A stretch of 64,000 bases of DNA from Bowmanella dokdonensis (lineage in GTDB: Bacteria; Pseudomonadota; Gammaproteobacteria; Enterobacterales; Alteromonadaceae): the NCBI RefSeq assembly GCF_017254865.1, contig NZ_JAFKCV010000008.1, forward strand, positions 62,001 through 126,000. The letters are read 5' to 3'. The position numbers were made by a program, and so were the translations under genes. The notes beneath the pieces were generated by a model, which had not been told where the DNA came from, ran no database searches, and saw nothing but the letters and a program-made list of their open reading frames with translations. Below are positions 1 to 7,950 of this stretch, one piece after another. The first letter of the stretch is position 1, and each line of letters starts with the position of its first letter.

Positions 1-657
1 AGTGTTACCGTACTGGACGGCAAGGCCACCTTAACCGGTAGGGTACAGGACTCATCGCACAAGGAACTGGCGGAAGCTATTGCCGCCGGCGTCAAGGGGG
101 TGACGGACGTGGATAATCAGATCACCGTAGATGAAAATCACAAAGGCTCCCCACGCCATACAAGCCGTGATTACGGGGACGTGGTGGCGGATGCGACCAT
201 CACTACTGCGGTAAAATCCAAGCTGTTGTGGAGTAAGCACACTGAGGGGATGGATACCAAGGTGACGACTAAGGACGGTAAGGTTGAGCTCACTGGCACC
301 GTGGCGACGAAGCAGGCCAGGCTGCAGGCCGAGAAGCTCGCCAAGAACACCGATGGGGTACGATCGGTAAGCAATAAACTGGAAGTGAGTGAAAACACAA
401 ACGCCGACAACAATCCGCCTGAAGAGGATACAGAAGCCGGTACCGCCATCGCCGACAGCTGGATTACCACCAAGGTCAAGTCCACCTTTCTGTATTCCAG
501 CAATGTTGCCTCGTCTGACATTTCAGTCAGTACCGACAGAGGCATTGTCACCCTGGCTGGCAAAGTAGACAGTGGGGTGGAACACGCGCTGGCCATTGAA
601 CTGGCACAGAATATCCGCGGCGTAAAAAGTGTCTCGTCCAAGCAGCTTATCCACTGA
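1..657 (+). CDS. BON-domain protein, OsmY-like (5' end outside window)
   Basis: The reading frame is open from base 1, so the start lies to the left of the window; 218 residues are visible. Three BON modules can be read: the tail of one (about residues 1-42), a complete second (about 59-130, beginning near ADATITTAVKSKLL) and a complete third (about 150-218, beginning near IADSWITTKVKSTF and ending in RGVKSVSSKQLIH). BON domains are small lipid- or surface-binding modules found in periplasmic stress proteins such as OsmY; a signal peptide would be expected in the missing part. Neighbours downstream are a diguanylate cyclase and outer-membrane lipoproteins, and a one-BON lipoprotein lies at 5858-6169. 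The family call is firm; the exact role is inference. Confidence 0.85.
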   Translation, partial: SVTVLDGKATLTGRVQDSSHKELAEAIAAGVKGVTDVDNQITVDENHKGSPRHTSRDYGDVVADATITTAVKSKLLWSKHTEGMDTKVTTKDGKVELTGTVATKQARLQAEKLAKNTDGVRSVSNKLEVSENTNADNNPPEEDTEAGTAIADSWITTKVKSTFLYSSNVASSDISVSTDRGIVTLAGKVDSGVEHALAIELAQNIRGVKSVSSKQLIH

Positions 658-731
658 GTGGTTATTTTTCTGCGCTAATGTGTGAACGCATATTAGTCGC
701 AGACTACCTGCTATTTTACTCAGGAGGTGTT

Positions 732-1433
732 GTGAAAGAACCTCGGTATACCAATCCCTTTTTATTGCGCAGCACGTTGCAAAAGCTGAGAGCCGACGGC
801 AGCCGGGCACAGCCTGACGTCCACAGTTGTGAAGAAATGTTGCAGCACGATATCTGGAGTCAGCAAAAACAAGAGTTGCAGCAGGAAAACCAGCGTTTGC
901 TAAAAGCGCTGCTGCAGGTACAGACAGAGTTGCAGCAATTGATGCGAGACGGCCAGTGCGACGCCCTGACCCAGACCCTTAACCGCAGTATTATGCTGGA
1001 TCGCATCAGACAGGCTATCAGTATTGCCAAACGGCAACATAGCCTGTTTGCCTTACTCTTTATCGATCTGGATAACTTTAAACCTGTTAATGACCAATAC
1101 GGCCACGAGGCCGGCGATCAGGTGTTGCAGCAGGTCAGCATCCGTTTGAGAGCCGCAATACGTGACAGCGACGCCATCAGCCGGCACGGCGGCGACGAAT
1201 TCCTGCTATTGCTCAACAATGTCACAAATAAGCATGATGTCAGCTTGTTTGCTGTCAAAATGGCCCACCTGCTGGCACAGCCTTATCAGCTAGCAAATCA
1301 CAGCGTCTCCTTGTCAGCCAGTATTGGCATGGCCATCTTCCCTCACCATGGTGATAACGCCCAGGCCCTCATCAGCCACGCCGACACGGCAATGTACCGG
1401 GCCAAGCAGCAAGGCGGCGCCTTCGCCTGTTAA
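732..1433 (+). CDS. Diguanylate cyclase (GGDEF domain)
   Basis: Predicted to make cyclic di-GMP from two GTP. The intact GGDEF signature is at residues 153-157 (RHGGDEF), and an RxxD inhibitory site (RDSD, residues 144-147) sits the usual five residues upstream, so both activity and product inhibition are expected. The first 75 residues carry no recognised sensor but include a Gln/Leu-rich stretch (about 45-72) likely to form a coiled coil for dimerisation. I chose the GTG at 732 because AGGAGG lies just before it (722-727, spacing 4); the frame is open upstream to an ATG at 678. No membrane segment is seen, so it is probably cytosolic. It lies 74 bases after the BON protein and may be co-transcribed. 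Confidence 0.88.
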   Translation: MKEPRYTNPFLLRSTLQKLRADGSRAQPDVHSCEEMLQHDIWSQQKQELQQENQRLLKALLQVQTELQQLMRDGQCDALTQTLNRSIMLDRIRQAISIAKRQHSLFALLFIDLDNFKPVNDQYGHEAGDQVLQQVSIRLRAAIRDSDAISRHGGDEFLLLLNNVTNKHDVSLFAVKMAHLLAQPYQLANHSVSLSASIGMAIFPHHGDNAQALISHADTAMYRAKQQGGAFAC

Positions 1434-1450
1434 AGGGCTGAAAAGTCTGT

Positions 1451-1507
1451 TGCCACTATGCGCGCCAGCGTACCGACAGGGCGATGCCCATCCGGCATAG
1501 TGTGGCA
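1451..1507 (+). other. Inverted repeat in the leader of the DUF4398 lipoprotein gene
   Basis: TGCCACTATG (1451-1460) can pair with CATAGTGTGGCA (1496-1507) with a 2-nt bulge, enclosing a GC-rich 35-nt segment. A further short hairpin (GGGCACAC...GTGCAGCCC) follows before the ATG at 1548. It sits between the diguanylate cyclase and the lipoprotein gene. It could be a leader or an mRNA-processing structure; no known riboswitch is recognised. Confidence 0.35.
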
Positions 1508-1547
1508 GGGCACACCTTTGTGCAGCCCGGACTACCAGGAGCTTCAG

Positions 1548-1979
1548 ATGAAAACAGATATTCCCACATCCCTGACCATGCGCTTGCCGTGGCGCCGCAT
1601 ATGGCCGCTAAGACACATCACGATTATGGTGGGCACCACTATGCTCATCTCAGCCTGTGCAGGCTCGCCCAAGGCGCCCTATGCTGAGCTTCAGGCCGCC
1701 GAGCAAGCTATTGGTAACGCTGAACGGGCGCAGACCGTCCGTTACACCAACATCGAACTCAACGCAGCCCGCTCCGAACTGAGCGCGGCCCGCAACGCAG
1801 TAACAGCGAAAAACATGTCTCAGGCACAGCGCCTGGCAATGCAGGCGCAGGCCAGTGCAGAGCTGGCCCTGGCCCGTGCTGAATTGATCAAGGCACAAGC
1901 CGTCAATCAGGATATGCAACAAAGCATTGATGCCTTGGAGCAGGAAGCACAACGTAATCTTTCAGGAGTGAAACCATGA
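1548..1979 (+). CDS. DUF4398-type lipoprotein
   Basis: A 143-residue protein with a basic N-terminus, one hydrophobic segment and a lipobox (LISACAG), so it is predicted to be lipid-anchored. The rest is an Ala/Gln/Glu-rich helical region (ERAQTVRYTNIELNAARSEL and onward) typical of DUF4398 proteins, which have a TolA-like or coiled-coil appearance. The ATG at 1548 is preferred over the longer open frame from 1458 because a ribosome site (AGGAG, about 1537-1541) precedes it and the signal sequence then begins properly. Its stop overlaps the start of the next gene (ATGA), so the two are translationally coupled and probably act together at the outer membrane. Confidence 0.8.
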   Translation: MKTDIPTSLTMRLPWRRIWPLRHITIMVGTTMLISACAGSPKAPYAELQAAEQAIGNAERAQTVRYTNIELNAARSELSAARNAVTAKNMSQAQRLAMQAQASAELALARAELIKAQAVNQDMQQSIDALEQEAQRNLSGVKP

Positions 1980-2974
1980 ACCTCACCGTACCTTTTGCCA
2001 AAACACTGCTAAGCGTGGGTCTGGCCAGTGCGTTGTTATCCGGCTGCGTCAGTAGTCAAAAAATACCGGACGGCGCTGCTAATGTGCGTCAGCAGCTTAT
2101 CCAACTGCAGGGTGATCAGCAACTGGCGGTACTGGCGCCGCTGGCCATAAAAGATGCTGAACAGGCGGTGATCCTGGCTGAGCAGCCACAAAAGAATGCC
2201 GAACTGGCCAGTCACCGGGTGCTGATGGCCGAGCGCAAAGTGGCGTTAGCCAGTACCCAGGCACAAACACGCCTGCTTGAATCACAGCGCAAAGCGTTGC
2301 GTCAACAACGTGATGACGTCAGGCTCAATGCCCGCACGCTCGAGGCAAAAAGGGCACGAGCCGACGCCAGCGATGCCCGCAGTGATGCCGAGCAGGCGCG
2401 CCTCCAGGCCAGCAATGCCCGGGCTGAGGCCACTGACGCCCGCAACAATACTGAACAAGCCAGGCGCCAGGCCATGATGTCTGCCAACCGTGAGCAAATT
2501 GCCTTATCAGATGCACGTTCTGCGCGCGAACAGGCTGACACCTCTGATGCAAAAGCCGCAGAGTTGCGCACTCAACTGGCCGAGCTGAACGCCAGGCCCA
2601 CCGACAGAGGGCTGGTGATCACACTGGGTGATGTGTTGTTCGATACCGGCATGGACAGCCTGAGAAACGGTAGCAGCAACCATCTGGATAAGCTGGCGTT
2701 GTTCTTAAAAGCCTATCCTGAGCGCACCGCCCAGATTGAAGGCCATACAGACGATGTGGGCAGCGACGGCGCCAATATGCTGTTGTCTCAGCGCCGGGCC
2801 GAGACAGTCAAAGCCTTTCTACTGACACAGGGTGTTGCCGACAGCCGGTTAAATGCGTCAGGCAAGGGTGAAAGTGAGCCACTGGCCAGCAACGCCACCG
2901 CGGATGGACGGCAGCAAAACAGACGGGTGGAAGTCATTATTGCCGATGCGGTTGAGTTGGCGGATAAGCGCTAA
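1976..2974 (+). CDS. OmpA-family lipoprotein with DUF4398-like helical region
   Basis: 332 residues. A signal peptide ends in a lipobox (LLSGCVSS). A long Ala/Gln/Arg-rich helical middle (about residues 75-195) includes short repeats such as DARSDAEQARLQASNARAEA. The C-terminal OmpA domain (about 205-325) has the peptidoglycan-binding signature IEGHTDDVGSDGANMLLSQR and ends with a conserved RRVEVII. The protein probably tethers the outer membrane to peptidoglycan, with the coiled-coil region spanning the periplasm. It overlaps the preceding DUF4398 lipoprotein gene by four bases. The Ala-rich repeats could make the middle prone to length variation. Confidence 0.88.
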   Translation: MNLTVPFAKTLLSVGLASALLSGCVSSQKIPDGAANVRQQLIQLQGDQQLAVLAPLAIKDAEQAVILAEQPQKNAELASHRVLMAERKVALASTQAQTRLLESQRKALRQQRDDVRLNARTLEAKRARADASDARSDAEQARLQASNARAEATDARNNTEQARRQAMMSANREQIALSDARSAREQADTSDAKAAELRTQLAELNARPTDRGLVITLGDVLFDTGMDSLRNGSSNHLDKLALFLKAYPERTAQIEGHTDDVGSDGANMLLSQRRAETVKAFLLTQGVADSRLNASGKGESEPLASNATADGRQQNRRVEVIIADAVELADKR

Positions 2975-3067
2975 GCGCGCTGGCGCACCGACCAGACTGA
3001 CAGAGTCAGGGATACTGACAATAAGACAAGGATAATCCTGCCCTTGTCTTACACAAACGGAGTGATT

Positions 3068-3427
3068 ATGGAAAAGTCAACAGACACAAATACCACCAAA
3101 AAGGGTTTCAGCAGTGGTGTGGATTCTGCTTCGGGCAGCATACATCGTGTGATAGACAATGCTGCAGAGGCCAGTTCTCCGGCAATCAAGCACATGACCG
3201 CCAGTGCCCATGAGACGGTGGATAAAATGGCCAGTGGGGTGAATCACGCCGCGGAGGTCATTTCGAAAAAAGGCGAACAGTTGCAACATTTGCAGCAGCA
3301 ACTGGCCGAGGGTACCCGAAACCAGGTCCGCAGCCATCCGCTGGTATCCCTTGGCGTCGCCCTGGCAGGGGGCATGTTGTTCAGTTGGTGGTTAAGCCGC
3401 CGCACCGGTGCACAAAATGGCGCATAA
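3068..3427 (+). CDS. ElaB/YqjD/DUF883-like membrane-anchored protein
   Basis: 119 residues: a Ser/Thr/Ala-rich, helical N-terminal part and a single C-terminal membrane segment preceded by HPLVSLGVALAGG and followed by LSRR. This matches the layout of ElaB/YqjD proteins, tail-anchored inner-membrane proteins linked to stationary phase and to ribosome binding in E. coli. The ATG at 3068, with GGAG 5 bases upstream, is preferred to a TTG at 3044. The next two genes follow almost without gaps, giving a yqjD-yqjE-yqjK-like trio. Family assignment is by layout and tail motif, not by strong sequence identity. Confidence 0.75.
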   Translation: MEKSTDTNTTKKGFSSGVDSASGSIHRVIDNAAEASSPAIKHMTASAHETVDKMASGVNHAAEVISKKGEQLQHLQQQLAEGTRNQVRSHPLVSLGVALAGGMLFSWWLSRRTGAQNGA

Positions 3428-3839
3428 ACAGACTGGAACACCCGCTGAGGCGGGTGTTCTTCCGGTTCCCCCACAGGTGACGGCTGAGATGGCTTTGTGG
3501 TGGCAGCAGGCCAGAGTCCTGGCTTATGATCAATTGCAGTTACTGATGCTCGAGGGGCAACGGGTGGCAAACAGTATGGTGGCGTTGCTGATATTTGCCC
3601 TGTTAGCGGGCCTGCTGGCCCTGACATTTTGGTTTGCCCTGCTGGCCCAAATCATCATACTGGCACAACACAGCCTGTTGTCAGTCGCACAGGCGCTGGG
3701 CCTGGCGATGGTAGTCAACCTCTCAGGTCTGTGGTTTGTACTGCGGCGCTTAAGGTCTTACAGCCACCTGATAGGATTTCCGGCGACCATGCAAAGTCTG
3801 CGCTTGTCGGGGACAACTGACAGCAAAGGGGCAAGATAA
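3417..3839 (+). CDS. Phage-holin-like / YqjE (DUF1469) family membrane protein
   Basis: 140 residues from the ATG at 3417 (a GTG at 3408 is an alternative), overlapping the previous gene by 11 bases. A soluble helical start is followed by two strong hydrophobic segments, about residues 56-83 (VALLIFALLAGLLALTFWFA) and 90-118, the pattern of YqjE/DUF1469 holin-superfamily proteins. Despite the superfamily name, chromosomal YqjE proteins sit with YqjD in envelope-stress clusters and are not lysis proteins. No strong ribosome site is seen; translation is probably coupled to the upstream gene. Confidence 0.7.
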   Translation: MAHKQTGTPAEAGVLPVPPQVTAEMALWWQQARVLAYDQLQLLMLEGQRVANSMVALLIFALLAGLLALTFWFALLAQIIILAQHSLLSVAQALGLAMVVNLSGLWFVLRRLRSYSHLIGFPATMQSLRLSGTTDSKGAR

Positions 3840-3840
3840 G

Positions 3841-4146
3841 ATGCGACGGTCAGTCAAACTCGATGGCCAAATCGCCATGCTGGTACTACAGCTGCCACGA
3901 CAACGTCTGCAGTTGAGTGCGCAAACCCACGCCGTTGTGCAGGCTGTGCGCAGCAAACTCAGTTCTCCGGCGGCGCTGGCGGTGGCCACCGCCGGCGGCG
4001 TGTTGATTGGCTGGGGGCTATATCGCCAAGACTCCCCCACCTCTGTCAGCAATGCGACAGACAACCCCAAACTCTCAGTGGCTGCCTGGCTGCGGCGGGG
4101 TCTGTGGGCAGGATTTATGGCTTACCTTGTTCGCAAGACTGTCTGA
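3841..4146 (+). CDS. Small membrane protein, YqjK-like
   Basis: 101 residues beginning one base after the previous stop. It has a basic amphipathic N-terminal half (MRRSVKLDGQIAMLVLQLPR), a weak hydrophobic segment near residues 43-58 (PAALAVATAGGVLIGWGLY) and a hydrophobic C-terminal end. Position behind the ElaB/YqjD- and YqjE-like genes suggests a YqjK-type third partner, but sequence recognition is weak. Its last 32 bases overlap the end of the convergent Crp/Fnr gene. No catalytic motif is visible. Confidence 0.6.
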   Translation: MRRSVKLDGQIAMLVLQLPRQRLQLSAQTHAVVQAVRSKLSSPAALAVATAGGVLIGWGLYRQDSPTSVSNATDNPKLSVAAWLRRGLWAGFMAYLVRKTV

Positions 4147-4873
4147 ACGGCGTTTCCGCTTCTGGTTTACCCAGTAGATTCCGATAGTCGTCCAACCCCA
4201 CCTGATAACATTCGCAGGACATTTCCTGCAGTGCCTTTCGATCCAGAATCTTCACTATCCCTCTGCTGTAACTGATAATTTGCTGACTCTGCATAAGACC
4301 GGCGGCGATGGTTACGCCGCTGCGCCGCACGCCCAGCATATCCGCCAGGAACTGATGGGTCAGATAAAACCTGCTGCTATGAGCACGGTCATGACTCATC
4401 AGCAGCCAGCGAGCCAAGCGGGCAGTCAGTGCATGGAAGTGTCCACAGGCGGCATTTTGAGATAGCAGCGTCAGTTGTACAAAGAGGTATTGTTGTAATA
4501 TCTGCTGCAGGCTGGGACAGCCAGGCAGAAGTTGCACCAAATCGGCAATGCTAATACGCCAAGCAGTGCCCTTGCCTTGCACCACAGCCTGCATCGGAGC
4601 TGTTGTCACGCCCAGAACCAGGGTGGCCCCGAGCATCCCCTCATTGCCTATCAGACCCATTTCCAGCGGTTTATGACCGGCCAGTTTACTGACCAGCGAA
4701 ATAAAGCCGCTGAGGGGAAAGTAAAGATAGCGATAGGGCTGATTAGGTTCACAGAGAATATCGGCAAACTGCAATTTCACCATCTCACAGTGTTGCAGCA
4801 GAAGATGGCGCTCGTTGGGGATTAGCAGTTGCAGTAAGTGATTGGTAATAGCAGGGACGGTAACAACAGACAT
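4115..4873 (-). CDS. Crp/Fnr-family transcriptional regulator (copy 1)
   Basis: 252 residues: an N-terminal cyclic-nucleotide-binding-like beta domain and a C-terminal winged helix-turn-helix (LADMLGVRRSGVTIAAGLMQ). The four cysteines of FNR are absent and I see no clear cAMP pocket, so the effector is unknown. It ends in a conserved MSCECYQVGLDDYR motif shared with the neighbouring paralogue at 4991-5737. The ATG at 4873, with AGAGG about 8 bases upstream, is preferred to the ATG at 4903, which has no ribosome site. It converges on and overlaps the YqjK-like gene by 32 bases. By position it may control the envelope-stress genes around it; this is inference. Confidence 0.85.
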   Translation of the reverse strand: MSVVTVPAITNHLLQLLIPNERHLLLQHCEMVKLQFADILCEPNQPYRYLYFPLSGFISLVSKLAGHKPLEMGLIGNEGMLGATLVLGVTTAPMQAVVQGKGTAWRISIADLVQLLPGCPSLQQILQQYLFVQLTLLSQNAACGHFHALTARLARWLLMSHDRAHSSRFYLTHQFLADMLGVRRSGVTIAAGLMQSQQIISYSRGIVKILDRKALQEMSCECYQVGLDDYRNLLGKPEAETPFRQSCEQGKP

Positions 4874-4990
4874 TGAATAAGCCTCTAGCACTGACGTTGC
4901 CATTTTGGCGCAAGACAGGTGCTATGCAGCCTTGACAAGTTATTGTAACGGTGAGAGGTGTTGGTTTCTGTGCGCTACGACACTAAATGC

Positions 4991-5737
4991 CTATGAGGAA
5001 GAAAAGGACAGCAGACGATCGGTTTCGGCTTTTACCACCTCGTAGCATTCGCAGCTTAGTTGTTCCAGCTTCGACCGGTTGGTGACGGTGATATGACCAC
5101 GACTGTAATCAATCACACCCTCTTTGTGCAGACGGCTCGCGGCTTCAGTTACCCCTTCCCGGCGCACCCCCAGCATATTGGCAATCAGCTCCTGGGTCAT
5201 TACCAGGTGGTTGTCTTTGAGCCGGTCCAGTGACAGCAACAGCCAGCGACACAACTGCTGATCGATACTGTGATGCCTGTTGCAGACGGCGGTCTGGGCC
5301 ATTTGTGTGATCAGGGCCTGTGAATAGCGCAGCAATAGATACAACAGCTCACCGTGACGGTTAAATTCGTCTTTCATGCGCTGGCCAAGTAACCGGTAAC
5401 CAAAACCTGCACTTTGCACTATGCCGCGGCTGGTGGTGCTGTTCCCGCCCATAAACAGCGCCACGCCGATCATGCCGTCATACCCGACCACGGATATTTC
5501 TGCCGATGAGCCATTCTCCATGACATACAGCAATGACACGATACTGTCGGTGGGAAAATACACATAACGCAGTGTATCGCCTGACTCGTACAGGACTTTG
5601 CCCAGGGGCATCTCTATCAATTCCAGATGGGGAAAAAGCCTTTGCTGTACATCTGCAGAAAGGGCGTTAAGTAGCTGGTTTTGTGTCGGTTGATGCAGCT
5701 CGGGGTCAATAGACTGCGTTGCTGGCAATTTAGGCAA
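4991..5737 (-). CDS. Crp/Fnr-family transcriptional regulator (copy 2)
   Basis: About 248 residues with the same two-domain plan as the neighbour: a cNMP-like sensor domain (MPLGKVLYESGDTLRYVYFP) and a helix-turn-helix (IANMLGVRREGVTEAASRLH), followed by a matching LSCECYEVV end. No FNR-type iron-sulfur cysteine set is seen at the N-terminus. The frame has no early ATG: the TTG at 5737 has AAGGA 7 bases upstream and gives a length like that of copy 1; another TTG at 5785 would add 16 residues. The tandem paralogue pair suggests a local duplication with divergent sensing. Confidence 0.83.
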   Translation of the reverse strand: MPKLPATQSIDPELHQPTQNQLLNALSADVQQRLFPHLELIEMPLGKVLYESGDTLRYVYFPTDSIVSLLYVMENGSSAEISVVGYDGMIGVALFMGGNSTTSRGIVQSAGFGYRLLGQRMKDEFNRHGELLYLLLRYSQALITQMAQTAVCNRHHSIDQQLCRWLLLSLDRLKDNHLVMTQELIANMLGVRREGVTEAASRLHKEGVIDYSRGHITVTNRSKLEQLSCECYEVVKAETDRLLSFSSS

Positions 5738-5857
5738 AACGTTATCCTTATTTTGGGCGAGGGAGGTCCAAGTATAGCCGAACAAAGGATTCGCTCTGTA
5801 CGATACCGCACATACAGAGCGTAACTACAGGCAACGCAACCCGTACCCGCTAAATAT

Positions 5858-6169
5858 CTATTTAACCCGCATGGCGTTTTTTACCGAGGTCACGCCGGTA
5901 ACGTCACGTGCCAGCCGTACGGCTGTATTGATATCTTCTTCTGAATTGACAAAACCGCTTAACTGCACGACGCCTTTGAAGGTTTCGACATTAATCTCCC
6001 TGGATTTCAGCGACGGGTGATTAAAAATTGCCGTTTTTACCTTAGTGGTAATCACCGTGTCATCCACATATTCGCCGGTACTTTCCCGGGTATTGGTGGC
6101 GCCGCATCCCAGCAGCGTGAGGCTGAACAGACTAAGAAAAAACACTGCAAAGATATTACGTGTTCTCAT
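5858..6169 (-). CDS. BON-domain lipoprotein
   Basis: 103 residues. A signal peptide ends in a lipobox (LTLLGCGATN), then one BON domain runs from about residue 33 (YVDDTVITTKVKTAIF) to the end (VTSVKNAMRVK). It is a minimal secreted BON lipoprotein, likely on the periplasmic face of a membrane and induced by envelope or osmotic stress as in the OsmY family. It lies just upstream of the two Crp/Fnr regulators on the same strand and divergent from the small Lmo0937-type gene. Confidence 0.85.
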   Translation of the reverse strand: MRTRNIFAVFFLSLFSLTLLGCGATNTRESTGEYVDDTVITTKVKTAIFNHPSLKSREINVETFKGVVQLSGFVNSEEDINTAVRLARDVTGVTSVKNAMRVK

Positions 6170-6298
6170 GATGAAAGTGTCCTGTTTGTAAGGGGAATAA
6201 TAAGGCTTAGAGCTTGTGATGGTGTTTCATGCCCTGTCTCATCTATTGCATTAACGGACGGCCAGCTTAAACCTGTCAACCCTGTTGCTCTGTGCGCC

Positions 6299-6336
6299 AG
6301 CGCACCATCGTTGCGCTGAATATTTGTTATGGTGCG
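6299..6336. repeat. 8-bp inverted repeat in the divergent promoter region
   Basis: CGCACCAT (6299-6306) is mirrored by ATGGTGCG (6329-6336), with partial pairing extending further out. It lies in the 237-base space between the divergent BON lipoprotein and Lmo0937-type genes. It may be a regulator site for this pair, possibly for one of the Crp/Fnr proteins, although the arm spacing is wider than a classic Crp site. Confidence 0.3.
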
Positions 6337-6406
6337 ACAGCGTACATACAAGCCAGCGGCAATCCCTCATAGTTAACTTTCTTTTACAGTGAACAGGTAG
6401 AACTCT

Positions 6407-6553
6407 ATGTTGGAAACAGTGATCGTAGTACTGATTATTCTGTGGGCACTGGGCTTGGTGTCATCCTATACCATGGGTGGTTTTATCCATATTTTGCTGG
6501 TGCTGGCCCTGGTAGTGGTAGCTGTACGTCTGATTCGCGGTCGCGGAATCTGA
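6407..6553 (+). CDS. Lmo0937-family mini membrane protein
   Basis: A 48-residue protein read directly from the sequence: a start at MLETVIVVLIILWALGL, the family-typical SSYTMGGFIHILLVLALVVV segment, and a basic end (RLIRGRGI). Two short hydrophobic helices separated by the TMGG turn are the hallmark of the Lmo0937 family, small inner-membrane proteins found widely near envelope-stress genes. Function is unknown. A hairpin with T-rich tail follows at 6615-6642, so it is probably transcribed on its own. Confidence 0.85.
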   Translation: MLETVIVVLIILWALGLVSSYTMGGFIHILLVLALVVVAVRLIRGRGI

Positions 6554-6614
6554 TTCAAGCATGGATCTAATGGCCCATTAGACTAATTTTCCCAAAGCAA
6601 TCTTCCGGACAATA

Positions 6615-6650
6615 AAGGGCGATGATAAAATCTGTCGCCCTTACTTTTCC
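6615..6650 (+). terminator. Rho-independent terminator after the Lmo0937-type gene
   Basis: An 8-bp perfect stem, AAGGGCGA (6615-6622) with TCGCCCTT (6635-6642), encloses a 12-base loop and is followed by ACTTTTCC. The left arm covers the A of a possible ATG at 6622, which argues that the next gene starts later. Confidence 0.6.
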
Positions 6651-6660
6651 AGACTACCAC

Positions 6661-7890
6661 ATGGCTTCATGCTGCCGAATTCGTACTGCACTTTTTTTGT
6701 TCAACTGTATCTTTGTTACGGGGCCCCTGGCGGCTGATGAGGCATCACAACAGGCACCCGGCATTGTTCAGGCCCCTGCGCTCAATGTCCATGAAGGTGC
6801 GGCCTCACAAGCGGAATCTGAAAGATTGAGTGAAGCTGCCAGGCAGATGCTGGCGATATCGCAGCGCACCGCGGAACTGACAAAACCGCTGGGGATGAGC
6901 TTACATCCAGGCATTACCCTTTCTTCGGCGCCCATTGGTGCCTTGCCTGACTCCCCGGTAATAGCTAATGCCAGAATACTGGTGTTACCGATTAACCTGA
7001 ACGATTCACAAACAGTACGTGATGCGCAAAGCGGACATTATCAGGGTACCGGCGAAGGCCCTTCAATCCGCTTCCATATCAATGACATCGGCATACTGCT
7101 CAGCAGTGTTCCACTGGATTACACCACCGGCGAGTTTTTCCACCAGCCTTATCTCAAGGGAGATATTGACGGTTTTCCTGTCTATCAGGGCCCGGGAGGC
7201 GATGTATTGTTGTTAAGCCGCAACGGCCGCCTGCCTTATAAACCCCTCACCATAGAGCAGTTTCTTAGCAGACTGATTGCAGATGAAGAAGCGACTCAGG
7301 CAAAGTTCGCTGACTTGCCGGGTGACAGTGAAGTGGCAGCCCAGGCCCGGGCTGCCTACAACGACTGGCAGGCGACCCAGGCAGAGCAGTTGGCGATGAT
7401 GGCCCAGATCTTTAAGACTGCCTTCCCGGACAGTGCCCAATATGAACAGGAGCTGGAAAAATACCGGCGTAACCAGCAAATCATCGGTGAGGGGCTGCGC
7501 AAGCAGGCTGAGTCCGTCCCACAACAGGATCCTGAAGTGGCCCGGATCAATCAGCAGCGTGCCCAGCGTATTAAGGATCTTAAAGCAGAATTGGCCGGAC
7601 TCTCTGTGGCACAGCGACAGTCCCCTGCCTGTGCATCGGCACGGATACGCCGGGGTAGCCTGCATATTCTTGACTTTGCCTGCAAGGAAGGAAGCACCCC
7701 TTACGTAGTGCCGGACCAGGGCTATTTTGATCGCAGCTTACCTGCTGGCACGGTGCAACTCATTGCGGTTACCGCCACCTACGGACTGTTACCAACCCCG
7801 CGGGATCATGAGCTGCATTTTACAGCGGCCAAACTGCGCTCTGCGGGTCTGCAAGTGGACTATAAGGCCATCGCGTCCCTGATAGAATAA
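6661..7890 (+). CDS. Exported protein of unknown function
   Basis: About 409 residues. An N-terminal hydrophobic stretch ending in ...FVTGPLAADEA reads as a signal peptide, so the protein is probably periplasmic or outer-membrane associated. The middle (about residues 200-320) is rich in Ala/Gln/Glu and likely helical; near the C-terminus are two cysteines (SPACASARIRR and LDFACKEG) that could form a disulfide. I recognise no domain. The ATG at 6661 is preferred to the ATG at 6622 because the latter lies inside a terminator hairpin and would precede the signal peptide with an atypical extension. It converges with guaA. Confidence 0.65.
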   Translation: MASCCRIRTALFLFNCIFVTGPLAADEASQQAPGIVQAPALNVHEGAASQAESERLSEAARQMLAISQRTAELTKPLGMSLHPGITLSSAPIGALPDSPVIANARILVLPINLNDSQTVRDAQSGHYQGTGEGPSIRFHINDIGILLSSVPLDYTTGEFFHQPYLKGDIDGFPVYQGPGGDVLLLSRNGRLPYKPLTIEQFLSRLIADEEATQAKFADLPGDSEVAAQARAAYNDWQATQAEQLAMMAQIFKTAFPDSAQYEQELEKYRRNQQIIGEGLRKQAESVPQQDPEVARINQQRAQRIKDLKAELAGLSVAQRQSPACASARIRRGSLHILDFACKEGSTPYVVPDQGYFDRSLPAGTVQLIAVTATYGLLPTPRDHELHFTAAKLRSAGLQVDYKAIASLIE

Positions 7891-7910
7891 GGTCGCCTCA
7901 ACAGGCGACC
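7891..7910. terminator. Hairpin between convergent genes (likely shared terminator)
   Basis: GGTCGCCT (7891-7898) pairs perfectly with AGGCGACC (7903-7910) around a CAAC loop, directly after the stop of the unknown exported protein and 40 bases beyond the guaA stop. The T-run is on the far side for the minus strand, so efficiency as an intrinsic terminator is uncertain. Confidence 0.5.
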
Positions 7911-7950
7911 CAAAAAAATCTGCCAGACATCCAGCTCTGCTAAACCCGCC

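Noticed and set aside
3417-3839. Holin-like protein considered as a prophage remnant
   Set aside because: It sits in a YqjD-YqjE-YqjK-like trio with no other phage genes; this is the chromosomal DUF1469 family.
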